Below, piece by piece: positions 9,532 to 18,658 of a stretch of DNA of 64,000 nt. How positions within the stretch are numbered: position 1 is the stretch's first letter; every line of letters starts with the position of its first letter. The translations under genes and the position numbers were made by a program. Origin of the DNA: Caenimonas koreensis DSM 17982 (GTDB lineage: Bacteria > Pseudomonadota > Gammaproteobacteria > Burkholderiales > Burkholderiaceae_C); the NCBI RefSeq assembly GCF_009646335.1, contig NZ_WJBU01000009.1:186001-250000 (forward strand). The letters run 5' to 3'. The notes beneath the pieces were generated by a model, which was not told where the DNA came from, ran no database searches, and was given only the letters and a program-made list of their open reading frames with translations.

Positions 9532-10629
9532 CTAGAACGCCTGCATCCGCACCAGCTTCGACGAGAACCAGTTCAGCACGTTGAGCGTGCCGTCGGCATT
9601 GCGCCGGATCATGATCGGGTCGAGCAGCTGGCCGCGCTGGACGCCTGCACCGAGGCGGGTGGCAACGTGCTTTGATCCGCGCGCCATCTTGAACACACGG
9701 CCCTGCAGTTTGCAGATGGCGTAGAGCGCGTTTTCGTCACCGCACACATCGTTGCAGACGGTCACCGGGCCAGTCGAGAACACGGTGATTGCCAGCGTGT
9801 CGAGCTCGATGGCGAAGCCGATGCCAGCTTGCCCCCAGTCGAACGCGTAAAGCATGTTGCCAATCACGCGCGCCCGATGAACCTTGCCTGCGAGCTGCAG
9901 CAGCTTCATGCCGATAGCGGTGCCATCAACATCGAACAGTGCGCCATTCGCATCGAGCGCATAGCGTGCGCCGTTGAAGTCGAACGCCAGCACCAGCGGC
10001 GCGTCGTGCGTGACGATTTCGACGTGCGGCGATTTGGCAGTGAGCTTGCTGATGACATAGCCGCCGGCGCTGTAATGCGAGCCGACCCACAGCGCATCAC
10101 CCAGCAAGTCGAGCTGCGTCGGCAGGCCCAGGCGGCGGCTCCATGTGACGGTATTGCCTTTGAGCCTGCGCACGTTGTCGTCGTCGCAAGTCACTGCCCA
10201 GTCGCCCAGCAAGTCCCACGGGCTCTTCGATGCAAGCGTTGATTCGGCGATGACGCTCGATGTGTCCTGCGTGCGATCGAGGATCACGCGCAGCATCAGG
10301 CTGGTGCGCGTGAGGCGCATGCGCCGTGGCCGCATGGCGTCATTGCCAATCAGTGCCGCAAAGCCGTGTGCCGTCGCGCCGGCCAGGCGCTCCATATCGG
10401 CGGTGGGTTTGAGGCGATGACCGTGCGTGAGGAGCAGCGCCGCGTAGCTGTCCAGCGCCTCGTCGCTCACCGTGAGCAGGTCAGCGGCCAGCAGGCGACT
10501 CGTGGCGGCAGGTGCTGCCATTGCTGCGGGTGCGCCTTCAACGGCAAACCCGCTTCCGGGCAGGAAGTCGTAAAACGAAAACGACGTGTGACCCGCCGGG
10601 TTCAGGTCCGCGATGCGGATCGTCGTCAT
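9532..10629 (-). CDS. Uncharacterised glycan-locus protein, beta-propeller-like
   Basis: 365 residues, not recognised. The start ATG at 10629 overlaps the stop of the methyltransferase gene as ATGA and is therefore preferred over longer readings. The C-terminal half has recurring blocks in which a Gly or Asn precedes an aromatic-rich strand (GDALWVGSHY, GNMLYAFDWG, ENALYAICKL), a spacing seen in propeller or repeat-sheet proteins. No signal peptide or membrane segment is visible, so it should be cytoplasmic. It is the last gene of a four-gene coupled operon whose other members resemble carbohydrate enzymes. Function unknown. Confidence 0.7.
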   Translation of the reverse strand: MTTIRIADLNPAGHTSFSFYDFLPGSGFAVEGAPAAMAAPAATSRLLAADLLTVSDEALDSYAALLLTHGHRLKPTADMERLAGATAHGFAALIGNDAMRPRRMRLTRTSLMLRVILDRTQDTSSVIAESTLASKSPWDLLGDWAVTCDDDNVRRLKGNTVTWSRRLGLPTQLDLLGDALWVGSHYSAGGYVISKLTAKSPHVEIVTHDAPLVLAFDFNGARYALDANGALFDVDGTAIGMKLLQLAGKVHRARVIGNMLYAFDWGQAGIGFAIELDTLAITVFSTGPVTVCNDVCGDENALYAICKLQGRVFKMARGSKHVATRLGAGVQRGQLLDPIMIRRNADGTLNVLNWFSSKLVRMQAF

Positions 10630-11381
10630 GGCGCGCGGCGGCCTGTGCCCAGCAGCATCACGTCGTGCGAAAAGCGGATGACGTTGTTCATCTCCGTTGG
10701 CCACGGCACGTTGCGCAGTGGCCGGTAGGGCAGGCCCAGCATGCCAACGAGCGAGCCCAGCACTTTGATGAGCGGCATCAGCCCCGGCATGCGCCACAGG
10801 AAGGGCAGCTGGTAGAAATAGCGCACTTCCACATCGACGAAGCCCGCCATCGTCATCGCCGTTTTCAGCGACTCGATGGTGAACGGCGTGACGTGCGTGT
10901 ACTCCATGTAGAAGATGCGGTAGGTGTGAAACCAGCTCGGTGTGAGGATGCACGCCGTGCCGCCCGGCTTGAGCGAGTGCAGGGCCGTATCGAGAAAGCG
11001 GTCGGGGTGGCGCATGTGCTCGATCACGGACTTGCTGTAAACGAAGTCAAAGCTCTCAGCGGGAAACGGCGGTGGATCAGTTTCGAGATTGGCGACGCGC
11101 ACGTCGAAACCACTCGCCAGCTGCGTCGCGCTGTTGGCGATATCGGTGCCGCTGCATTCCAGGCCCAGTTCCGCAAACGCGCGCATCTGGTCGCCGCGGC
11201 CGCAGCCGATGTCGAGCAGCTTGCCCAGCCGCCCACCAAACACCGTGTCGTGCAGGTGTTTGGACATGCGCTTCACGTAGGGGCTCAGTGGCCGGTTCTC
11301 CTGGCTGTAAGACGTGGCCAGGTAGGCGTCGCCCCGCTTATGCAGGTCGATTTGGGGGGTGCTGCTGCCGGATTCGTTCAT
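10626..11381 (-). CDS. Class I SAM-dependent methyltransferase
   Basis: 251 residues. The SAM-binding motif LLDIGCGRGDQM lies near residue 55, followed by CSGTDIA, FDFVYSKSVIEHM and the LKPGG motif, all standard for class I methyltransferases of the Methyltransf_11 group. Its ATG (11381) overlaps the preceding TGA, and its own stop overlaps the next ATG, so expression is tightly coupled to neighbours. The C-terminal part has a hydrophobic stretch that might touch the membrane. The substrate is probably a sugar or glycolipid of this locus, inferred from context. Confidence 0.85.
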   Translation of the reverse strand: MNESGSSTPQIDLHKRGDAYLATSYSQENRPLSPYVKRMSKHLHDTVFGGRLGKLLDIGCGRGDQMRAFAELGLECSGTDIANSATQLASGFDVRVANLETDPPPFPAESFDFVYSKSVIEHMRHPDRFLDTALHSLKPGGTACILTPSWFHTYRIFYMEYTHVTPFTIESLKTAMTMAGFVDVEVRYFYQLPFLWRMPGLMPLIKVLGSLVGMLGLPYRPLRNVPWPTEMNNVIRFSHDVMLLGTGRRAP

Positions 11382-12616
11382 GAGGCGTCGATTGTCCCCG
11401 ATGCGGCCGTTGCACTCTGGCCGGCCAGCGCATCGACCACTGCGCGAGCCGCATGGCCGCCACGGGGCATGGCGCGGCGTGCGCGCGTGAGCTGCTGTGC
11501 ATGCGCGTCGTTGTCGTGGAAAGAGGCGAGCGCTGTTTCGACGCCATCAAGCGAGGCGGCCAGCGCCACGCCATCGTCTTCGCGGTAGTCGACGTAGTGG
11601 CTGTACTGCGACACGGTTGCGACCACGACGGGTTTGTCGAGCACGAGCGCTTCGAAACCGATGGTCGATGTGAAGGTGACGACGGCGTCGCACTTCAGCA
11701 ATGCGTCGCGCACGCTCTCCGTACGCGGGCTGAGCAGCACGCCTTCTGCGAGCACGGCCTGTGTGGCGGCCTGGCTGGAGGGATGGAGCCGCACGATGAG
11801 TTTCCAGCCGCGACGGGCGCAGATGTCAGCCAAGCGTTCGCGCATCTCGACCGGCAGGCCGGGGTTGTCCGGCTCGGGCTGCTCGGCCCAGAGCACAGCC
11901 CAGTCGCCGGGTGCCAGCCGTGCTTCGCTGCGCAGCGAAGCGCGTCGGGTATCTGCGTCTGGCGTGACGAGCGCATCGAAGGCCGGATTGCCTGTGACGC
12001 GCACTGAATCGCCCGCGCGACCCGCCGCGACCAGCTGCGCCTTGATGCGCTCATTCAGCACGCACATCACCGCGCCGTTGTCGCTGCGCTGGAGGTAGTG
12101 CAGGCCAATATGCGGAAAGCTCGTGAGCAGGCAGACGGACGGCAGCCCGAGCAGCGCCGCTGCATTGAGCGCAGCACGTTCCGCACGGGGAGAATCGGTG
12201 GCGATCACGCCGTCGATGCGCTCAGCTTTGATGATGCGCTGCAGCGTCTTCACAGGCAGCAGTGCATTCAGCCCCTGCGCAGCGTACCGTCGCAGCGCCT
12301 CTTCTTCGCCCACCTCACCGACCAGCTCAGCCAGGCTCGCGCCGAGATAAGCCACCGACTCTTCCCGCGAGATGCCAATGCCATCGCGATGATGGAACTG
12401 GCAGAGGTAGTCGCCCCAGCGTCGGACATGCGGGTCAGTGATATCCACGTGATCCAGAAAGCGCGTGCCGGCAATGCCGTGGCGGCGCAGCACATCGGCA
12501 GCAGTCGTCAGGCCGAGCATCACAGGCTCGATACCTGCGTCGCGCAATGCAGCGTAAAGAGGCAGCGCCGCGGCCACGTGCGCACCGCCGTAGCTCACCA
12601 CCAGCACACGCTTCAC
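11378..12616 (-). CDS. GT-B-fold glycosyltransferase-like protein (capsule synthesis type)
   Basis: 412 residues starting with GTG at 12616, which overlaps the upstream TGA as GTGA; longer readings have no support. The N-terminus VKRVLVVSYGGAHVAAALPL is a Rossmann start. Near residue 290 it has LIVRLHPSS, then CDAVVTFTSTIGFEAL and DKPVVV, the arrangement seen in capsule polysaccharide enzymes of the KpsC/KpsS group and in UDP-GlcNAc 2-epimerase-like GT-B proteins. It may transfer the acidic sugar made by the divergent operon, by inference. The exact family is uncertain. Confidence 0.65.
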   Translation of the reverse strand: MKRVLVVSYGGAHVAAALPLYAALRDAGIEPVMLGLTTAADVLRRHGIAGTRFLDHVDITDPHVRRWGDYLCQFHHRDGIGISREESVAYLGASLAELVGEVGEEEALRRYAAQGLNALLPVKTLQRIIKAERIDGVIATDSPRAERAALNAAALLGLPSVCLLTSFPHIGLHYLQRSDNGAVMCVLNERIKAQLVAAGRAGDSVRVTGNPAFDALVTPDADTRRASLRSEARLAPGDWAVLWAEQPEPDNPGLPVEMRERLADICARRGWKLIVRLHPSSQAATQAVLAEGVLLSPRTESVRDALLKCDAVVTFTSTIGFEALVLDKPVVVATVSQYSHYVDYREDDGVALAASLDGVETALASFHDNDAHAQQLTRARRAMPRGGHAARAVVDALAGQSATAASGTIDAS

Positions 12617-13935
12617 AAGCGGTGCCTCACCACGGCCACGCTGCCATCTATCCCGGCGCTGCCGACCGCAATGGACTCCACCTGGTCCAGCGGAACCGTC
12701 TGCGCATCGAACACATAGGTCCAATGCTCCTCGGGCGTCTGCACATCGAAGTTGTCGTGGATGTAGTGGCCAGCGCGCGTCTTGTAGGCCAGGAACGGCT
12801 GCGGGCCGAAACATTGGCCGGCGGTGCAGCGCACGCTCAGGATCGAATCGTCGAACGACATCGCCAGTTGCAGCGGTGGTTGCGCCGGCGCTTGGCCGGT
12901 TGCTGCGAGATGCTCGCGCGCAGCAGCGACTGCGCCGTTGAACTTGATCTGCACAGCGCCGTGCCTGCCACGGGCGTTGCTCACCAGTTCGCGCACGCGC
13001 TGCACGTCGGGGCGAATGTCGCGGTAGTCGTGATCGGCAAACGCAAGGATCGCGCTGCCGGTGCTCGTCGCCTGTGCAAACGCCTGATCGACGTGTTCTT
13101 GCCGCAGCTCGCGAAAGCGCGTGCCGACATTCAGGCAGCGAAAGATGCGGCGGTTCATCTCGCCGGGCCGCTGGTAGTCGCGGTGCGACGGGCGATAACC
13201 CGTCCACTCCAAGGGTGCGCGCCGCCAGTCGCCGAAGCGGCCGCCGCGCAAGTCGCGCTGGCCGGACTCTTCCTCGAACGACTGGTTGGCGTAGTCGAAC
13301 GGAATCCACTGCTCCAGGAAAGCATGGCTGTCCGGCCGCTCACTGTGAAAGCCGGGCCGGTTGGCCACAGGAAACCAGCCTTCATCAATGAGCCTGCGCG
13401 CGAGGATCTGGTTGAGCTGCGCGTAGGTGTTGGTGTAAGACGTTGCGGCCTTCAGCGGATCGCCGTCGGGGAACAGCGGGTGGAAGTGCCAGTTGATTTC
13501 ATCGACGCCAAGGCCCGCGCGCTGCACGGCGTCGCGGTAGAAGCGGAACACTTCGCCGTAGCCCATTGCCTTGTTGCGCGGATTGCTTGCGTAGCCCACG
13601 TGGTCCATCACGTGCCAGCTGTAGGCCCAGCCGGCGCCAAAGTCGTCGCGCATCTGGTTGCGGAAGGCGGGGCTCATCGCGTCATCGAGCATGGCCGCAA
13701 TCGCGGCCCAGTCGTTGTTGTAGGCGAGCAGATCAGGCCGCACGACCTGCGCGACTTCGGCTTCGAGCCCGCCAAGATCGATCTGGCGTTGCTGGAGCTG
13801 GCGCAGTGTGTGCGCAGACGGCGGCAGATCGATGCCGAAGATGGACTTGATCCGCTCGAAGGTGGCAGCGAGCGGCTCTTGCAACGGCCCTTCCGTGTCA
13901 ATGCAATGGACGATCTGCAAGACAGGTGCAGGCAT
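12613..13935 (-). CDS. Polysaccharide-deacetylase-like protein (NodB-fold candidate)
   Basis: 440 residues starting at ATG 13935. The N-terminus contains HCIDTEGP, and further on come WHFHPLF and RPGFHSERPDS. These resemble the Asp motif, the His motif and the Arg-Pro motif of NodB-type deacetylases, although the classical spacing is not exact. A late ADHDYRDIRPDV segment adds more possible metal ligands. No signal peptide is seen, so a cytoplasmic substrate such as a nucleotide- or lipid-linked sugar is likely. It heads the minus-strand coupled operon and diverges from the nonulosonic acid operon with 33 bases between starts. The fold call is a hypothesis. Confidence 0.5.
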   Translation of the reverse strand: MPAPVLQIVHCIDTEGPLQEPLAATFERIKSIFGIDLPPSAHTLRQLQQRQIDLGGLEAEVAQVVRPDLLAYNNDWAAIAAMLDDAMSPAFRNQMRDDFGAGWAYSWHVMDHVGYASNPRNKAMGYGEVFRFYRDAVQRAGLGVDEINWHFHPLFPDGDPLKAATSYTNTYAQLNQILARRLIDEGWFPVANRPGFHSERPDSHAFLEQWIPFDYANQSFEEESGQRDLRGGRFGDWRRAPLEWTGYRPSHRDYQRPGEMNRRIFRCLNVGTRFRELRQEHVDQAFAQATSTGSAILAFADHDYRDIRPDVQRVRELVSNARGRHGAVQIKFNGAVAAAREHLAATGQAPAQPPLQLAMSFDDSILSVRCTAGQCFGPQPFLAYKTRAGHYIHDNFDVQTPEEHWTYVFDAQTVPLDQVESIAVGSAGIDGSVAVVRHRL

Positions 13936-13968
13936 TCGGTGGTCCGGGGGTGAAATAATGTTCGCATT

Positions 13969-14979
13969 ATGCAAAACCGAGCTGCCGACGAGCCCCTGCG
14001 GGTCCTGCTGACCGGGGCAGGTTCCATCGGCAAGCGCCATGCCCTGAACCTGCGCGGACTCGCGCCTGGCGCGCAGCTGGCCATGGTGTGCGGCAGCGAT
14101 GAATCGGCGGCGTGGGCCCGGCAGAACGACATCACCGTTGTGCCGACTGTTGAGGCAGCGCTGGCAAGGAAGCCGCAACTGGCAGTGGTGTGCAGCGCTT
14201 CGTCGCGGCACGCGCATGACCTGGCGATCCTGATGGATGCTGCGCAGGCGCTCTATATTGAAAAGCCTGTCGTCACCAACGCGGATGCGCTGCGCTTCCT
14301 GCGCAATGACATCGCGCAGGGCTGGGCCAAGCCCAGCGTCGTCGGCTGCAACCTGCGTTACCTGGGCGCGGTGCAGAAGTTGCAGCAGGCGATCAGCGAC
14401 GGGCTGGCAGGCCACATTGCTATCGCAACACTGCAAGTGGGCCAATGGCTGCCCGACTGGCGGCCGGGCCGCGATTACCGCGAGAGTTACAGCGCCCATC
14501 GCGACCAGGGCGGTGGCGTGATCTTCGACCTGGTGCATGAGCTCGACAGCGCCGTGAACCTCTTCGGCGATATTGCCCACGGCCAGGCCGCAGCGGGCCG
14601 CAGCGGCGGGCTGCAAATCGATTCGGATGACGCAGCTGCCATCACCTTGCAGATGGCGAGCGGCTTGCCCGTGCAGATCACGCTCGACTACACGAGCCGC
14701 AAGCCAGTGCGCCAGTACTGTGTGGTGGGTGACAAGGGCACGTTGCGGCTCGATATCGTCGGCAAGTCGCTCACGCTGGAGACTGGCGACGGCAAGCTGG
14801 ACCTGCCTGCGCAGCCGTCTGATTGGGACATGGGCTCAACTTACAAGCTCGCGATGCAAGATCTGCTCAACGCGCTCGGCAGCGCAACACCCACGCGCTA
14901 TTCGCTTGCGCAGTCGCTGCATGTCACGCAATGGATGATCGATCTTGAAGCGTCTGCATGGCGGATGAAGGCGCAATGA
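13969..14979 (+). CDS. Gfo/Idh/MocA-family oxidoreductase
   Basis: 336 residues with an N-terminal NAD(P)-binding Rossmann fold (VLLTGAGSIGKRH, residues 11-23) and the YIEKPV motif near residue 100 that carries the catalytic Lys-Pro of the family. Such enzymes oxidise or reduce sugar ring positions. It is the first gene of the plus-strand operon and its TGA overlaps the ATG of the cytidylyltransferase gene. The tight coupling suggests it acts on the sugar nucleotide made here. Its precise step is not known. Confidence 0.85.
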   Translation: MQNRAADEPLRVLLTGAGSIGKRHALNLRGLAPGAQLAMVCGSDESAAWARQNDITVVPTVEAALARKPQLAVVCSASSRHAHDLAILMDAAQALYIEKPVVTNADALRFLRNDIAQGWAKPSVVGCNLRYLGAVQKLQQAISDGLAGHIAIATLQVGQWLPDWRPGRDYRESYSAHRDQGGGVIFDLVHELDSAVNLFGDIAHGQAAAGRSGGLQIDSDDAAAITLQMASGLPVQITLDYTSRKPVRQYCVVGDKGTLRLDIVGKSLTLETGDGKLDLPAQPSDWDMGSTYKLAMQDLLNALGSATPTRYSLAQSLHVTQWMIDLEASAWRMKAQ

Positions 14980-15668
14980 ACACCATCATCACCATCTGTG
15001 CGCGCGGCGGATCGCAAGGCGTTCCCGGCAAGAACATCCGGCCGCTCATGGGCAAGCCGCTGATCGCATGGACGATCGAGCAGGCGCTGCAATGCGGCCT
15101 GGCGCAAGGCGTGTTCGTGTCGACGGACGATGCGGCCATCGCGCAAGTCGCCAAGGCACACGGCGCGTCCGTGCCCTTTGTGCGGCCCGCAGAACTCGCC
15201 ACCGCCACGGCAGGCAAGCTACCGGTGATCCAGCACTTGGTCGAGTGGGTCGAGGCGAATGCAATGCCAGTGACGCGCATCATCGACCTCGACCCGACCT
15301 CGCCCCTGCGCGACATGGACGACATACGCGCCTGCGCCGAATTGCTGACGGATGACACCGACGCCGTGATCACGGGCTACGAGTCGGACAAGAATCCGTA
15401 TTTCAACATGGTCGAACAAAAGGCCAATGGTTTCTACGAGCGTGTGTGCCCGCCAACGAGCGAAGTCGCGGGCAGGCAGCTCGCGCCCAAGGTGTATGCG
15501 ATGAATGCGTCGATCTACGTGTGGCATCGCCGCACGCTCGCTTCATCGCTGTGGGCACACCCGCGAATCAAACTGCATGTGATGCCGCGCGAGCGGTCCA
15601 TCGACATCGACCACCCCATCGACTTCGACATTGTCGAGCTGCTGATGAAACGAAAAGGACTCGCATGA
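14976..15668 (+). CDS. Acylneuraminate cytidylyltransferase family (CMP-nonulosonate synthetase, LegF/PtmB type)
   Basis: 230 residues. Activates a nonulosonic acid with CTP to give the CMP-sugar. The start ATG at 14976 overlaps the previous stop and directly precedes the family signature ICARGGSQGVPGKNI (nucleotide-binding loop). Other blocks are KPLIAWTIEQA, VSTDD and the metal-site DLDPTSPLRDMDDI. With NeuB, NeuC, an acetyltransferase, an aminotransferase and a dehydratase next door, the product is most likely CMP-legionaminic acid or an isomer rather than CMP-Neu5Ac. The exact sugar is inferred from the gene set. Confidence 0.88.
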   Translation: MNTIITICARGGSQGVPGKNIRPLMGKPLIAWTIEQALQCGLAQGVFVSTDDAAIAQVAKAHGASVPFVRPAELATATAGKLPVIQHLVEWVEANAMPVTRIIDLDPTSPLRDMDDIRACAELLTDDTDAVITGYESDKNPYFNMVEQKANGFYERVCPPTSEVAGRQLAPKVYAMNASIYVWHRRTLASSLWAHPRIKLHVMPRERSIDIDHPIDFDIVELLMKRKGLA

Positions 15669-16453
15669 GCGACGCATTCCGCCTCGACGGCAAAGTAGTG
15701 GTGTTGACCGGCGCCGCCGGCATCATCGGCAGCGAGGTCACGCGTAATTTTCTTGAGGCGGGCGCGCGCGTTTTCGCGATTGATCGCGATGCAGGGCTGA
15801 TGCAGGACAAGCTGGGTGCCCAGGGCGACTCGCTGATGCATTGCGTGGCTGATGTTGCAAACCCCGAATCGGTGAAGGCGGCCCGCGCGGTGCTCGAAGC
15901 GAAGTGGGGCAGCGCTGATGCGTTGCTGAACAACGCAGCGACCAAGTCCGACAACTTCTTCGAGCCCTTCGAAACGTTTCCGCTCGCCGACTGGAACGAG
16001 GTGATGGGCGTGAACCTCACCGGCGCGATGTTGTGTGCGCAGGCGTTCGGTGCGGGCATGGCCGCGCGCGGCAAGGGAAGCATCGTGAACACGTTGTCGA
16101 TCTACGGCATCGTCGCGCCGGACCAGCGCATCTACGAAGGCTCGCAGTACATGGGCCGCGCGATCAACACACCGGCCATCTACTCCGCGAGCAAGGCGGG
16201 GCTGTGGGGCCTGACGAAATACCTCGCGAGTTACTGGGGCGCAAAGGGCGTGCGCGTGAATGCGATCACGCCGGGTGGCGTGTTCAGCGGGCAGAACGAC
16301 ACGTTCGTAGAAAACTATTCCAGCCGCGCGCCGCTCGGCCGCATGGCGCAGGCGGACGACATGGCGAACGCGATGCGTTTTCTCGTGAGCGACGCGTCGA
16401 AATACATGACGGGGCACAACCTTGTCGTGGATGGGGGCTGGACAGCATGGTGA
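15665..16453 (+). CDS. Short-chain dehydrogenase/reductase, PtmA-like position
   Basis: Classical SDR of 262 residues. The cofactor motif is VVLTGAAGIIGSE (TGxxxGIG type) near residue 12, the NNAA motif follows, and the active site is Ser...YSASK, with Tyr-x-x-x-Lys visible in IYSASKAGL. The start ATG at 15665 overlaps the cytidylyltransferase stop. In the Campylobacter flagellin-glycan locus an SDR (PtmA) also sits beside the CMP-sugar synthetase (PtmB), which supports a role in the same pathway. The substrate is not established here. Confidence 0.87.
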   Translation: MSDAFRLDGKVVVLTGAAGIIGSEVTRNFLEAGARVFAIDRDAGLMQDKLGAQGDSLMHCVADVANPESVKAARAVLEAKWGSADALLNNAATKSDNFFEPFETFPLADWNEVMGVNLTGAMLCAQAFGAGMAARGKGSIVNTLSIYGIVAPDQRIYEGSQYMGRAINTPAIYSASKAGLWGLTKYLASYWGAKGVRVNAITPGGVFSGQNDTFVENYSSRAPLGRMAQADDMANAMRFLVSDASKYMTGHNLVVDGGWTAW

Positions 16454-17481
16454 ATCGGCATGTCTTCGTGATCGCCGAAGCGGGCGTGAATCACAACGGT
16501 GACCTGGGCATGGCGATGCAGCTGTGCGAAGAGGCGCTGGATGCAGGCGCTGACGCGGTGAAGTTCCAGACTTTCCGCGCGGAAGACCTCGTCGTGCCCG
16601 GTGCACCGACCGCGCAATACCAGGAACGCCAGACGGGCAGCACCGACCAGTTCGCGATGCTTCGCTCGCTGGAGCTGTCGCGCTCGCAGCACCAGAAGCT
16701 GAAGGCGCATTGCGACAAGATCGGCATCGAGTTCTTCTCGACACCGTTTTCCGTGGATGCCGTCGACATGCTGGTGGACTTGGGCGTCAAGCGGCTGAAG
16801 ATGTCGTCGGGTGAATTGACGCATCGCGCGCTGGTGGAACACGCTGCGAAGCAACGCATGCCGCTGATCATTTCCACCGGCATGGCGACGATGGATGAAA
16901 TCCACGAGGCGCTGCAATGGATTCGCGGCGCACGCGGCGATCTGGAGGGCGTGACGGTGCTGCATTGCACGTCGGCTTATCCGGCGCCGGATGAATCGCT
17001 GAATCTGGAAGCCATTCGTACGATGGCCCGCGATTTGGGTGTTCAGGTCGGCTATTCGGACCACAGCCTTGGCATCGAGGCATCGATTGCGGCTGTGTGC
17101 GTCGGCGCGACCTTGATCGAAAAACACCTCACGCTCGACAGCGCGTTGCCGGGGCCGGACCACAGCGCTTCGCTGGAGCCCGGTGAATTCAAGCGCATGG
17201 TCGATGGCATCCGGCGTGTGAGCGCGATGCTGGGTGACGGCGTGAAGGTGCCTACCGCGCAGGAGCGCGATACGGCGCGTGTGGCGCGCCGCAGCGTGGC
17301 CGCCGCCGTGGACATCGCTGCTGGCACGAAGGTGACTGAAGCGATGCTCATGTGCCGCCGACCTGCCACCGGAATCGCACCGCGTGAATTGCCGCTGCTA
17401 GTCGGGCATGTCGCGCGGGAACCGATTGCGAAAAACAGCGTCTTGCAATGGGACCAGTTCGAAGGCGGGGCACCGAAGTGA
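16447..17481 (+). CDS. neuB: Nonulosonic acid synthase, NeuB family (LegI-like)
   Basis: 344 residues. Condenses phosphoenolpyruvate with a mannosamine-type sugar to give a nine-carbon acid. The TIM-barrel part shows IAEAGVNHNGD and DAVKFQTFRAEDL, and later GYSDHSLG and EKHLTLD, with metal and PEP ligands typical of NeuB. The last 60 residues are a SAF (antifreeze-like) domain (RRSVAAAVDIAAGTKV). The ATG at 16447 overlaps the SDR gene end; a GTG one codon later is also possible. The context favours a 2,4-diacetamido substrate (LegI) over ManNAc. Confidence 0.93.
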   Translation: MVNRHVFVIAEAGVNHNGDLGMAMQLCEEALDAGADAVKFQTFRAEDLVVPGAPTAQYQERQTGSTDQFAMLRSLELSRSQHQKLKAHCDKIGIEFFSTPFSVDAVDMLVDLGVKRLKMSSGELTHRALVEHAAKQRMPLIISTGMATMDEIHEALQWIRGARGDLEGVTVLHCTSAYPAPDESLNLEAIRTMARDLGVQVGYSDHSLGIEASIAAVCVGATLIEKHLTLDSALPGPDHSASLEPGEFKRMVDGIRRVSAMLGDGVKVPTAQERDTARVARRSVAAAVDIAAGTKVTEAMLMCRRPATGIAPRELPLLVGHVAREPIAKNSVLQWDQFEGGAPK

Positions 17482-18632
17482 GTGACGCACGCGTGCGGCG
17501 GCTGGTGTACCTCACCGGTACGCGCGCCGATTTCGGTTTGCTGCGCAGCACGCTCGATCGTGTGGCCGCGACACCTGGCGTCGACTTGAAGATCGCTGTC
17601 ACGGGCATGCACCTGAGCCGCGATCACGGTGAGACGGTGAATGAGGTTCGCGCGAGCGGCTTGCCTGTGTGCGCAGAAATTCCTCTCGACATGGACAACC
17701 GCACCGGCCCCGGCATGGCCTTTGCGCTGGCGGATTGCCTGCGCGGCGTGACTGACATGCTGGTGCGTGAGCAGCCAGACTTTCTCATCGTGCTCGGCGA
17801 TCGCGGCGAGATGCTCGCGGGTGCCATTGCCGCGCTGCATACGGGTGTGGCGTGCGTGCACATCCACGGTGGTGAACGCTCCGGCACGGTGGACGAGCCG
17901 ATGCGGCATGCGATCAGCAAGCTCGCGACGTATCACTTCGTCGCCACGCAAGGCTCGCGCGAGCGGCTGGTTCGCATGGGTGAGAGTGAGGCGCGTGTGT
18001 TCGTCACCGGGGCGCCGGGGCTCGATGGGCTCGCTGCACTGGGCGATGTGCCGCGCAGCGACAGCGTGTGCGCACTCGGCTTGCCCGGCGATGGGCCTTT
18101 CGTGCTCGCGATGTTCCATCCGGTTGTGCAACAGGCTGATCAATCTCGCGTACAGACCGAGGCTGTGATCGCGGCGCTGAGCCGGGTGGGACTGCCGGTG
18201 CTCTGGCTCGACCCGAACGCCGATGCCGGTTCGCTCGCGATTCTTGATGCACTGGATGCACTGGGCCAGTCGGCGCTGCCTGCAGGCTCCGTAAGGCTGC
18301 GGCACCTGCCACGCGCGCAGTTCGCCGCGGCGCTGCGGCATTGCGAAGTGCTGGTGGGCAACTCATCCGCCGGCATCATCGAAGCGGCCACATTCGGCAC
18401 ACCGGTGGTGAACATCGGCGACAGGCAGCAGCTGCGTGAGCGCAATGCGAATGTCGCAGACGTACAGCCTGAGGCCGGCGCTATCGAAAGCGCGGTGCGT
18501 GCGGCAGTGGCTCACGGCCGGTGGCCGTGTGACAATCTCTGGGGCGATGGGAAGGCGGGCGAGCGCATCGCTGCATTGCTGGCGTCATTGCCGGCTGGCC
18601 CGCATCTCCTCGAGAAATTCAACAGTTATTGA
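17478..18632 (+). CDS. neuC: UDP-N-acetylglucosamine 2-epimerase (hydrolysing), NeuC/LegG family
   Basis: 384 residues, GT-B-like fold. Removes UDP and inverts C2 to give the free mannosamine-type sugar used by NeuB. The start is GTG at 17478, overlapping the neuB stop as GTGA. Family blocks: TGTRADFGLLR at the N-terminus, VLGDRGEMLAGA, HIHGGERSGTVDEPMRHAISK and, near the end, VGNSSAGIIEA. The neighbouring aminotransferase and acetyltransferase suggest a 2,4-diacetamido-trideoxy substrate, so the LegG activity is more likely than sialic acid NeuC; this is inference. Confidence 0.93.
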   Translation: MSDARVRRLVYLTGTRADFGLLRSTLDRVAATPGVDLKIAVTGMHLSRDHGETVNEVRASGLPVCAEIPLDMDNRTGPGMAFALADCLRGVTDMLVREQPDFLIVLGDRGEMLAGAIAALHTGVACVHIHGGERSGTVDEPMRHAISKLATYHFVATQGSRERLVRMGESEARVFVTGAPGLDGLAALGDVPRSDSVCALGLPGDGPFVLAMFHPVVQQADQSRVQTEAVIAALSRVGLPVLWLDPNADAGSLAILDALDALGQSALPAGSVRLRHLPRAQFAAALRHCEVLVGNSSAGIIEAATFGTPVVNIGDRQQLRERNANVADVQPEAGAIESAVRAAVAHGRWPCDNLWGDGKAGERIAALLASLPAGPHLLEKFNSY

Positions 18633-18658
18633 TTCAACATTCCTGACGGGCATCTGCA

